DNA of 64,000 nt from Flavobacterium sp. N1736 (lineage in GTDB: Bacteria > Bacteroidota > Bacteroidia > Flavobacteriales > Flavobacteriaceae): the NCBI RefSeq assembly GCF_025947065.1, contig NZ_CP109994.1, forward strand, positions 4,960,001 through 5,024,000. The letters are read 5' to 3'. Positions 7,878 to 15,068 of the stretch are shown here, piece after piece. Positions within the stretch are counted from its first letter, which is position 1; the number at the start of each line of letters is the position of its first letter. The notes beneath the pieces were generated by a model. It ran no database searches. It was not told the origin of the DNA and saw only the letters and a list, made by a program, of their open reading frames with translations. A program made the translations under genes and the position numbers.

Positions 7878-8180
7878 TTATTTTAAAATTGTCTCTAGTA
7901 TTTTAGGATTTTGTCGATTATCCCAAAACGCCATTATAATTAATTCTGTAGAAGTTGTTTTGTAAAAAATATTATAATGTCCTAATGTTGATGTTCTAAT
8001 GTCAAGAAAACTTGTTCGAATGTAAATTTCAGGATTATTAGCTAAAAACTGAACTCTCTGAGTAATTTCATTAACGAGTTTTTTGGCATAAGTGGCTGAT
8101 TTATTTCTTTTAGTCCAATATATTAGTGTTTTTCTTCTTTGTAAAACTGCAGTTTTTGTCCAGATTATTTTGATAGCCAT
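7878..8180 (-). CDS. RelE/ParE-family toxin
   Basis: A 100-residue basic protein with the RelE/ParE layout: an N-terminal IIWTKTAVLQRRKTLIYW helix region, NEITQRVQFLANNPEIY in the middle, and a C-terminal strand LIIMAFWDNRQNP with the Arg typical of the superfamily. RelE relatives cleave mRNA on the ribosome, whereas ParE relatives poison gyrase. The sequence does not clearly show RelE catalytic residues, so the target is open. Its start overlaps the upstream antitoxin gene by 16 bases, the usual antitoxin-first arrangement. Confidence 0.82.
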   Translation of the reverse strand: MAIKIIWTKTAVLQRRKTLIYWTKRNKSATYAKKLVNEITQRVQFLANNPEIYIRTSFLDIRTSTLGHYNIFYKTTSTELIIMAFWDNRQNPKILETILK

Positions 8181-8398
8181 TCTAAATCTTCTTTATCTAA
8201 ATCATCTTGAGAGATAACTCTACCGTATTTTATATCTTCTTCACTTTCTTTCAACATCTGTATCTCATATTCCTCCAATTGATAAACTTTAGAGGTTTCT
8301 GCATTTTTTAGAAGAGTTCGGATTTTCTCTAGTAAACTTACATCTTCAACATTTTTTAGCTTGTCAAATATTTCTAATTTTATTTCCAGAGTATTCAT
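8165..8398 (-). CDS. Antitoxin of the RelE/ParE-type pair
   Basis: A 77-residue acidic protein, largely helical (KLEIFDKLKNVEDVSLLEKIRTLL, then EEYEIQMLKESEEDI). It precedes and overlaps the toxin gene, so I call it the antitoxin from position, charge and size; I recognise no DNA-binding family with certainty. An ATG at 8425 is also in frame, but a -7 box (TATGTTTG) covers that codon, so transcription should begin after it. I therefore place the start at 8398 (MNTLEIKLE). Confidence 0.72.
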   Translation of the reverse strand: MNTLEIKLEIFDKLKNVEDVSLLEKIRTLLKNAETSKVYQLEEYEIQMLKESEEDIKYGRVISQDDLDKEDLEWLSK

Positions 8399-8418
8399 AA
8401 TATAATTATTTTCAATTT

Positions 8419-8426
8419 CAAACATA
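8419..8426 (-). promoter_or_regulatory. -7 box of the toxin-antitoxin operon
   Basis: TATGTTTG on the minus strand fits the Bacteroidota -7 consensus TAnnTTTG, 20 bases before the chosen ATG. It overlaps the small palindrome ACATATGT (8423-8430), a possible autoregulatory operator. Confidence 0.45.
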
Positions 8427-8442
8427 TGTAAATATAAACAAA

Positions 8443-8475
8443 AAACCCGACAGGTTTTTAAAACCTGTCGGGTTT
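8443..8475. terminator. Palindromic terminator, copy 2 (lysS end)
   Basis: Perfect 16-base arms AAACCCGACAGGTTTT around one base, the same sequence as at 7822-7858. On the minus strand it follows the lysS stop and has a T-run, so it should end lysS. Confidence 0.82.
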
Positions 8476-8497
8476 GAATATTATAAAGAATAAAAAA

Positions 8498-10201
8498 TTA
8501 TCCCACCAATTCCACAAATTTAAACTCACCTTCAACAGCAACTTTAGTCAAACCGTGTTTAGATAGATTTTTCATAGAAGCATCCCATTTTTTACCGCTT
8601 AAATTAGCAGTAATTTTTAATTGCTGAAGATCCATTTTATTTTCATTGCCTTTCAATAAATCTACTATAAATTTCTCTTCGTCAGACAATTCAATTTGAG
8701 CTTGTTTTTTCTCGGGACGCATTTGCGGGAACAATAAAACTTCCTGAATTGATGCGTTATTTGTTAAATACATAATCAAACGATCCATACCAATTCCCAT
8801 TCCGGATGTTGGCGGCATACCGTATTCAAGCGCTCTTAAAAAGTCTTCATCGATAACTCCGTTTGCTTCGTCATCACCTTTTTCAGCCAAACGCATTTGG
8901 TCTTCAAAACGCTCACGCTGATCAATTGGGTCGTTTAATTCAGAATATGCATTTGCAATTTCTTTACCACAAACCATTAATTCAAAACGCTCAGTAAGTT
9001 CAGGATTATCGCGGTGTTCTTTACACAAAGGCGACATTTCTTTTGGATAATCAGTGATGAAAGTTGGCTGAATATAATTTCCTTCGCATTTAGCGCCAAA
9101 AATTTCATCAATCAGTTTTCCTTTCCCCATTGTTTTATCAACGTCAATTCCCATTCCTCGGGCAGCTTCAAACAATTCTTCTTCCGTTTTACCTGAAATA
9201 TCAAAACCAGTAAAATGTTTGATAGAATCTGTCATGGTTACACGAGCATACGGTGCTTTAAAGTTAATTTGGTGTTCACCAAAAGTAACTTCGCTGGTAC
9301 CGTTTACTGCAATTGCACAATGCTCAAGCAAACCTTCTGCAAATTCCATCATCCAGTTGTAGTCTTTGTAGGCTACATATATTTCCATTGCGGTAAATTC
9401 AGGATTATGTGTTCTGTCCATACCTTCATTTCTAAAGTTTTTCGAGAATTCATAAACACCTTCAAAACCACCAACAATTAATCTTTTTAAATACAATTCG
9501 TTTGCAATACGCATATATAGCGGAATGTCAAGCGAGTTATGATGCGTAATAAACGGACGCGCCGCAGCTCCACCAGGAATTGACTGTAAAACCGGAGTTT
9601 CAACTTCAAGATATCCTGCATCGTTAAAATAACCACGCATTGCAGTATACAACTTCGTACGTTTAATAAAGTTTTCTTTTACTTGCGGATTTACTGTTAA
9701 ATCTACATAACGCATTCTGTAACGTAACTCAGGATCATTAAAAGCATCGTGTACATTTCCGTCTTCATCAACTTTTGGAAGCGGAAGCGGACGTAATGTT
9801 TTACTTAAAAAGGTAAATCCGTCAACACGAATACATTGCGCGCCCACTTTTGTCGTAAACAATTCACCTTCAATACCAATAAAGTCACCTAAATCAGTTA
9901 ATTTTTTAAATACAGTGTTGTATAATGTTTTATCATCACCTTCACACAAAACATCGCGATTCACGTACAATTGCAAACGTCCTTCGCTATCCTGCAATTC
10001 AGCAAAACAAGCTTTTCCCTGATCTCTCACACTCATCAAACGCCCTGCAACGATCACCTTCTTACCTTCTTCAAAAGACTCCTTAATTTGCTTAGAAGTA
10101 TGATTTACAGGAAAAAGATTAGCCGGATAAGGATTGATTCCTAAGTTGCGTAAGTTTTGAAGTTTTTCTCTTCGGATGATTTCTTGTTCTGATAATGCCA
10201 T
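8498..10201 (-). CDS. lysS: Lysyl-tRNA synthetase, class II, with C-terminal extension
   Basis: Charges tRNA-Lys with lysine. The 567-residue protein has an N-terminal OB-fold anticodon-binding domain (about 55-150) and a class II catalytic core with motif 2 (FRNEGMDRTHNPEFTAMEIY) and motif 3 (GMGIGMDRLIMYLTN). E. coli LysS is about 505 residues and ends near the segment equivalent to LFPQMRPEKK. Here about 60 residues follow, ending in SGKKWDASMKNLSKHGLTKV and EFKFVELVG, which look like a small folded appended domain. Similar extensions are, as far as I know, usual in Flavobacteriia. A -7 box lies at 10224-10231. Confidence 0.96.
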   Translation of the reverse strand: MALSEQEIIRREKLQNLRNLGINPYPANLFPVNHTSKQIKESFEEGKKVIVAGRLMSVRDQGKACFAELQDSEGRLQLYVNRDVLCEGDDKTLYNTVFKKLTDLGDFIGIEGELFTTKVGAQCIRVDGFTFLSKTLRPLPLPKVDEDGNVHDAFNDPELRYRMRYVDLTVNPQVKENFIKRTKLYTAMRGYFNDAGYLEVETPVLQSIPGGAAARPFITHHNSLDIPLYMRIANELYLKRLIVGGFEGVYEFSKNFRNEGMDRTHNPEFTAMEIYVAYKDYNWMMEFAEGLLEHCAIAVNGTSEVTFGEHQINFKAPYARVTMTDSIKHFTGFDISGKTEEELFEAARGMGIDVDKTMGKGKLIDEIFGAKCEGNYIQPTFITDYPKEMSPLCKEHRDNPELTERFELMVCGKEIANAYSELNDPIDQRERFEDQMRLAEKGDDEANGVIDEDFLRALEYGMPPTSGMGIGMDRLIMYLTNNASIQEVLLFPQMRPEKKQAQIELSDEEKFIVDLLKGNENKMDLQQLKITANLSGKKWDASMKNLSKHGLTKVAVEGEFKFVELVG

Positions 10202-10223
10202 TTTGTGCTCTTTTTTAAGTGTG

Positions 10224-10231
10224 CAAAGATA
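10224..10231 (-). promoter_or_regulatory. -7 box of lysS
   Basis: Minus strand TATCTTTG matches TAnnTTTG, 22 bases before the ATG. No clear -33 TTG is seen; AAATCTAAAA-type repeat units lie just upstream (10240-10280). Confidence 0.5.
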
Positions 10232-10320
10232 AAGAAAAGAATGTAGATTTTAGAACGCAGTTTTTAGATTTTTTATAGTGGTAATTTTCATGTTTTCAAG
10301 AAGTTTTGGTTGGGTGTTTT

Positions 10321-10406
10321 GTCTTTGCGAGGAACGAAGCAATCTCACTATTAAAAATACACTTTGCGGATTCAGCAAGTGAGATTGCTTCGTTCCTTGC
10401 AAAGAC
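10321..10406. repeat. Large inverted repeat with GCTTCGTTCC arms
   Basis: Arms of 28 bases (10321-10348 and 10379-10406) pair with one mismatch around a 30-base loop; each contains GAACGAAGCAATCTCAC or its complement. Intergenic repeats with this GCTTCGTTCC core are common in Flavobacterium and other genomes. It lies between the divergent genes lysS and a lipoprotein gene, has no T-run and contains no ORF. Confidence 0.8.
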
Positions 10407-10471
10407 AGCACTTAAAGAAAATGTAGAATCAAATAAAAACCTCCATATATTAGCAATTCAAAACTAAAAGA

Positions 10472-11197
10472 ATGAAATTCATAAAAACCTTTTTACTTCT
10501 CATTATCTTTTCAAGCTGTCAAATTACTGAAACTATAACAATCAATCCTGACGGAAGCGGAAGCATTGAAACTGTTCAACTTAGGGATGAAAATAGTTAT
10601 ATGCAATTGGCAGGCGAAAGTTATTTGCATGAAGAAGCTTTTAAGGATACATCCTTTGTTTTTAAGGAATATATAGAGAAATATAAAGAGACATTTATGA
10701 AGTATACACCCGAAGAACAAAAATTATTTCAGAAATACTCGAATGTAAAAGTGCACATTAAAGAAAATTCTTTTGAGAAAGAATTTAAAACCATTTTTTC
10801 ACTTGATTTCAATAAAGTTTCAGAAATCCCGGATTTGTATAAAACAGAAAATTATGCGGATGACATAAAATATAATTATGCTTTAACCGCTGAAAATCAT
10901 TATTACAAAATAGCGTATGATTTTGACGGAAAAGTGTTTAAACGTTTGGTTTCAATTATAAATCCCGCCGAACTTCAAAAAACAAAAGTGCAGTTTAAGA
11001 ATGCTGACCCTAAATATGCTTCCTTAAAATTAACACAAACGTATACGTTGAAATATCATTTTCCACGAAAAATAAAATCGGTTTCAAATGAAAAAGCGAT
11101 TATTGGTTCTGATAAAAAAACGTTACGCTTAGAATTTCAACTTTCAGATTGTTTGCAGAATCCGGAAATGACGAATTTGGAAGTGGTTTTAGAATAG
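10472..11197 (+). CDS. Predicted lipoprotein, first of a tandem pair
   Basis: A 241-residue protein with a short signal peptide and lipobox IFSSC (Cys16). After it come ITETITINPDGSGSIETVQ and a charged helical middle region. The C-terminal part (about 190-241) has YTLKYHFPRKIKSVSN and ends in a beta-rich segment. I do not recognise a named domain. The next gene is a paralogue with the same layout. It is probably attached to a membrane facing the periplasm, but the function is unknown. Confidence 0.75.
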   Translation: MKFIKTFLLLIIFSSCQITETITINPDGSGSIETVQLRDENSYMQLAGESYLHEEAFKDTSFVFKEYIEKYKETFMKYTPEEQKLFQKYSNVKVHIKENSFEKEFKTIFSLDFNKVSEIPDLYKTENYADDIKYNYALTAENHYYKIAYDFDGKVFKRLVSIINPAELQKTKVQFKNADPKYASLKLTQTYTLKYHFPRKIKSVSNEKAIIGSDKKTLRLEFQLSDCLQNPEMTNLEVVLE

Positions 11198-11262
11198 AAT
11201 AAATAAATCCTGATTAAACAATTAAAAATACTCTTCGTATATTTGATAAAAAATTAACCACG

Positions 11263-12018
11263 ATGAAATTATATAACCTACTTAGTTTTTCTTTTTTATT
11301 TGCAACATTAACAAGCTGCACTTTTACCGAAAATATTTATATAAACGATAACGGAACGGGAAAATTTTCTGTTGATATGGATGGTTCAGCTTTAATGGAA
11401 ATGGCTGGAGATCAAATTGGAAACCAAATGGGAGCGGACGCTAAAAGAAATATTGATTCAACTTTTACCTTCAAGCAATTGTTAGCAGATAAAAAAGACA
11501 GTATTTCAAAACTATCTCCTGAGGCACAAAATGAGATTAAAAAACTGGAAGATCTTGTCGTTAATATTAAAATGAATGGCGAGAAAAAAGAATTTCTAAT
11601 GACTTTTGGAAAGGATTTTAAAAATGTCAACGAATTACAGGATATTTTGCAATCAATGAGTACGCTTCAAAAATTAGAAGGCGGATCTAATGCTTCGAAT
11701 CCTTTACCGGGTGGTTTAGGCACTAATAACAGTACGTTAAGTTATACGTATGACGGAAAGAAATTTACCCGTAAAGCAACAATAGATAAGCAAAAGTTGA
11801 CAGAAAAAGCAAAAGATTCGGCAGCAGATATGTCTAAGATGGTTTTTGCCTCGTCTAATTATGTTTTAAAATATCATTTTCCTAAACGCATAAAAAAGGT
11901 TTCAAACCCAAGTGCTTTGTTTAGCGATGATAGAAAATCAATTACATTACAATACTCTTTCACGGATTATATGGAGAATCCTGACAAACTCAACTTTGAT
12001 GTAGAGTTTGAAAAATAA
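11263..12018 (+). CDS. Predicted lipoprotein, second of a tandem pair
   Basis: A 251-residue paralogue of the gene before it. Signal peptide with lipobox TLTSC (Cys19), then FTENIYINDNGTGKFSVDMDG, a middle region containing a Gly/Asn-rich insert (GGSNASNPLPGGLGTNN), and a C-terminal YVLKYHFPKRIKKVSNPSAL that aligns with the partner. The function is unknown. A gap of 65 bases separates the two. lipB follows 5 bases after the stop, so the pair and lipB may share a transcript. Confidence 0.75.
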   Translation: MKLYNLLSFSFLFATLTSCTFTENIYINDNGTGKFSVDMDGSALMEMAGDQIGNQMGADAKRNIDSTFTFKQLLADKKDSISKLSPEAQNEIKKLEDLVVNIKMNGEKKEFLMTFGKDFKNVNELQDILQSMSTLQKLEGGSNASNPLPGGLGTNNSTLSYTYDGKKFTRKATIDKQKLTEKAKDSAADMSKMVFASSNYVLKYHFPKRIKKVSNPSALFSDDRKSITLQYSFTDYMENPDKLNFDVEFEK

Positions 12019-12023
12019 TAAAA

Positions 12024-12725
12024 ATGAATAAAAAAATTCAACTTCAAGATTTAGGAAGTAGAGATTATAAATCGACCTGGGAATATCAGGAAGAACTTTT
12101 TAAAGACCTAGTCGATTTAAAAATCAAAAACAGAAGGGAAGAACTTGATCTTCCAACACCAAATTATCTACTTTTCGTTGAGCATCCGCATGTTTATACT
12201 TTAGGAAAAAGCGGCGATCTCGAAAATTTATTATTAAACGAAAAGCAGCTTGAGGCAAAAGGAGCGACTTTCTATAAAATTAATCGAGGCGGCGATATTA
12301 CGTATCACGGACCGGGACAAATTGTAGGTTATCCTATTCTGGATTTAGAGAATTTCTTTACGGATATTCATAAATATTTACGTTTTCTGGAAGAATCAGT
12401 TATTTTGACTTTGGGAGAATACGGATTGGAATCTGGCAGAAGCGAAGGTGAAACAGGAGTTTGGTTAGGTGCCGGAACTCCGTTTGCGCGCAAAATTTGT
12501 GCACTTGGTGTTCGTGCTTCACGCTGGGTAACGATGCACGGATTTGCATTGAATGTAAACGTAGATTTAGGTTATTTTGATAATATTATTCCGTGTGGAA
12601 TTCGCGGAAAAGGTGTTACTTCATTACAAGTTGAACTTGGCGTAGAAAAGGTTGATGAAGACGAAGTAAAAGCCAAAATCGTAAAACATTTGACTGAATT
12701 GTTTGAAGCTGAATTTATAAAATAG
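12024..12725 (+). CDS. lipB: Octanoyltransferase (lipoate biosynthesis)
   Basis: Moves octanoyl groups from acyl carrier protein to lipoyl domains of 2-oxoacid dehydrogenases and the glycine cleavage system. The 233-residue protein has the family signature RGGDITYHGPGQIVGYPI, the lysine segment ARKICALGVRASRWVTMHGFA and the catalytic cysteine in IIPCGIRGKGVTSL. Its length is normal. No lipA is in view. It starts 5 bases after the upstream lipoprotein gene and is followed 12 bases later by an AraC-type regulator. Confidence 0.95.
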   Translation: MNKKIQLQDLGSRDYKSTWEYQEELFKDLVDLKIKNRREELDLPTPNYLLFVEHPHVYTLGKSGDLENLLLNEKQLEAKGATFYKINRGGDITYHGPGQIVGYPILDLENFFTDIHKYLRFLEESVILTLGEYGLESGRSEGETGVWLGAGTPFARKICALGVRASRWVTMHGFALNVNVDLGYFDNIIPCGIRGKGVTSLQVELGVEKVDEDEVKAKIVKHLTELFEAEFIK

Positions 12726-12737
12726 CTTCTTAAATAA

Positions 12738-13565
12738 ATGGATATGGAAAATGCCGAAGAAAATAACAATTACAAAATTGCTGTTCCTTCGGCATTTTCT
12801 ACTGTTTTCTCTCATTTTTACTTCGGAGAAAACAAATCCAATTTTCCTGTAACGAAAACATTATTGCCCAGTTTTCAAACCATTCTTATTTTTAATTTTG
12901 GAGCAAAAGCCTTTTTTAAGTCACAACAAAATACCATTCTTGAAATGGATAAATGCATTGTTTTGGGTCCAATTAAACAAGCAATCGAATATACTTTAGA
13001 GCCAGATTCAGAAATATTAGTAGCAAATTTTAAAGAAGATGCTTTTTACAGATTCTTCGGAAATGCTCTTTTAACGCATTCATTACCCATTCATCCGAAT
13101 GCTTTAATTCCTGAAAATTGTTTTACGACATTATGGGAAGAATTAAAAAATATCGTTGATAATCAAAAGCGTGTCGATTATATATTAGAGTTTTGTAAGC
13201 CTTATTTAAGAGAGCAAAATGCAATAACAACTTTCCTGGCAGATTTTAAAGAAGAAGCTTTAAATCCAATAAAAGTAATTGCCTCAAAAATGAACCAAAC
13301 GGAACGTAATATTCAGCTTAATCAAAAAAAGTTTTTTGGATATACTATAAAAGAGTTAAATCGGTATGAACGTTTTTTAAAAGCTGTTGAACAAATTGAG
13401 GAAAACATTTTGAATGATTTAAAAACAGACTGGCTTTCTATAGTTGATCAATGCGGGTATTATGATCAAAGCCAGTTGATTCATGATTTTAAATATTATA
13501 TGAATATTTCACCAACAAAATTCCTCAAGTTTCAAAGTGATATCTGCAGCTCAAAAGCAGATTGA
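12738..13565 (+). CDS. AraC-family transcriptional regulator
   Basis: A 275-residue protein. The N-terminal half is a beta-rich sensor-like domain (about 10-150: FPVTKTLLPSFQTILIFNFGAKA, LGPIKQAIEYTLEPDSEILVANF). The C-terminal part (about 180-270) fits an AraC DNA-binding domain, with the second HTH at WLSIVDQCGYYDQSQLIHDFKYY followed by MNISPTKFLKF. The ligand is unknown. The flavodoxin-fold reductase gene directly downstream is the natural candidate target, as such pairs are common, but this is inference. Confidence 0.85.
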   Translation: MDMENAEENNNYKIAVPSAFSTVFSHFYFGENKSNFPVTKTLLPSFQTILIFNFGAKAFFKSQQNTILEMDKCIVLGPIKQAIEYTLEPDSEILVANFKEDAFYRFFGNALLTHSLPIHPNALIPENCFTTLWEELKNIVDNQKRVDYILEFCKPYLREQNAITTFLADFKEEALNPIKVIASKMNQTERNIQLNQKKFFGYTIKELNRYERFLKAVEQIEENILNDLKTDWLSIVDQCGYYDQSQLIHDFKYYMNISPTKFLKFQSDICSSKAD

Positions 13566-13610
13566 AATTCTCTTTTCGTTTTCTTACAATTCTTAATTAT
13601 AATAGCGTTC

Positions 13611-13618
13611 TACATTTG
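13611..13618 (+). promoter_or_regulatory. -7 box before the quinone reductase gene
   Basis: TACATTTG matches TAnnTTTG, 28 bases before the ATG at 13647. No -33 TTG is evident, which would fit an activator-dependent promoter. Confidence 0.45.
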
Positions 13619-13646
13619 TCATGTTCAATCTTAAAAAACAGAAAAC

Positions 13647-14243
13647 ATGAAAAATTTAGTTATTTATACGCATCCGAATTCTGGTAGTTTAAATCATTTT
13701 TTTAAACAAACTATTGTCGAAAACCTTCAAGAATCGGGACATGAGGTTATAGTTCGTGATTTAAATGAAATCAATTTTAATCCGGTTCTTTCTTTAAACG
13801 ATATGAATGGTCAAAGAACGGGGCAGGTTGCCAATGATGTAAAAACAGAACAGGATTTTATTGCGTGGGCAGAGCAGATTATTTTTGTTTATCCGATTTG
13901 GTGGACTGGTATGCCGGCAATAATGAAGGGTTTTATCGATCGCGTTTTTAGCTACGGATTTGCTTATCGATACGATCAGGGAATTCAAAAAGGGCTTTTA
14001 ACAGGGAAACAAACAATTATTGTCAATTCACACGGAAAATCTAATGCAGAATATGAAGCAACCGGAATGGATAAAGCACTTGCATTAACATCTGATAAGG
14101 GAATTTTTAATTATTGCGGACTGGAAATCAAACACCATTTTTATTTTGATAAGGCAGATCGCGCTTCTTCTGAAAATATTGCGGAATGGGAGAATCAATT
14201 AATTGCGATTTTAAAAGAAAATCAAATAGAGGAGAAAATTTAA
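13647..14243 (+). CDS. NAD(P)H dehydrogenase (quinone), flavodoxin fold
   Basis: A 198-residue flavoprotein of the NQO1/KefF/MdaB superfamily. It shows the N-terminal phosphate-binding region [15 protein letters not shown], the central [22 protein letters not shown] with the WW motif that contacts the flavin, and a C-terminal [12 protein letters not shown]. It probably reduces quinones or other electrophiles with NAD(P)H, which protects against redox stress. The AraC-type gene upstream is its likely regulator. Its stop codon overlaps that of the convergent rnhB by 4 bases. Confidence 0.85.
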   Translation: MKNLVIYTHPNSGSLNHFFKQTIVENLQESGHEVIVRDLNEINFNPVLSLNDMNGQRTGQVANDVKTEQDFIAWAEQIIFVYPIWWTGMPAIMKGFIDRVFSYGFAYRYDQGIQKGLLTGKQTIIVNSHGKSNAEYEATGMDKALALTSDKGIFNYCGLEIKHHFYFDKADRASSENIAEWENQLIAILKENQIEEKI

Positions 14244-14899
14244 AATTCCAATTCTAATTGTTCCGGCAAAAGTCTAAAACTCATTCGGTGGTATTTTGTT
14301 GTGCCAAATCTTCGAATGGCATCGCGGTGTTCTTTGGTTGGATATCCTTTATTTTGTTTCCAGTTATACATCGGAAATTCTTCATGGAGTTTATCCATAT
14401 ATTCATCGCGATACGTTTTGGCTAATATAGAAGCTGCGGCAATACTCAAAAATTTAGAATCGCCCTTTATAATGCTTTGGTTTGGAATTGATTTTAATAA
14501 TTCAATTTCTGTTGAAGAAAACTGTTTTCCAAAACTGTTTTTTAAGCCTAATTTGGCATTCAGAGCACGGTTTCCATCCACAATAATAAATTCAGGAACC
14601 TGATTTAATTTCAAAATACATTCCTGCATTCCTTTCATAGAAGCATTGAGTATATTTATTTCATCAATTTCATCAGGAAGCAAATGTGTAACTGCAAAAC
14701 AAATCGCATGTTCTTCGATTATTGGTTTTAAAAATGCTCTTGTTTTTTCAGATAATTGTTTACTGTCGTTTAAAATTTCGTGCTCAAAATGGGCTGGTAA
14801 AATTACTGCGGCAGCTGTAACCGGTCCTGCCAGACAACCTCGGCCAGCTTCATCAGTACCAGTTTCAAAAACAAATCCGGAGAAATTTTTTTCAAGCAT
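14240..14899 (-). CDS. rnhB: Ribonuclease HII
   Basis: Removes RNA from RNA/DNA hybrids, including single ribonucleotides in DNA. The 219-residue protein has the signature [14 protein letters not shown] with the catalytic Asp-Glu pair (D16, E17). The third carboxylate is in [10 protein letters not shown] and the fourth in [24 protein letters not shown]. The length is normal. The stop overlaps the convergent quinone reductase stop. Confidence 0.95.
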   Translation of the reverse strand: MLEKNFSGFVFETGTDEAGRGCLAGPVTAAAVILPAHFEHEILNDSKQLSEKTRAFLKPIIEEHAICFAVTHLLPDEIDEINILNASMKGMQECILKLNQVPEFIIVDGNRALNAKLGLKNSFGKQFSSTEIELLKSIPNQSIIKGDSKFLSIAAASILAKTYRDEYMDKLHEEFPMYNWKQNKGYPTKEHRDAIRRFGTTKYHRMSFRLLPEQLELEF

Positions 14900-15018
14900 T
14901 TTTTTAAAATTTAAAAGGCAATATTATAAAATTTTCTTTAAAAATATTCGTTCTTTAACTATTTGTCAAAGGAGTGGTATAAATTGAAGTGTTTTTTTAT
15001 TTATACGTTTTTATCTTT

Positions 15019-15026
15019 TACCTTTG
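15019..15026 (+). promoter_or_regulatory. -7 box of the porin gene
   Basis: TACCTTTG matches TAnnTTTG, 42 bases before the ATG at 15069. No clear -33 TTG is seen. Confidence 0.45.
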
Positions 15027-15068
15027 CCTGACAAATTTTGCCAAAATAATTATATATAAAGCTATCAA

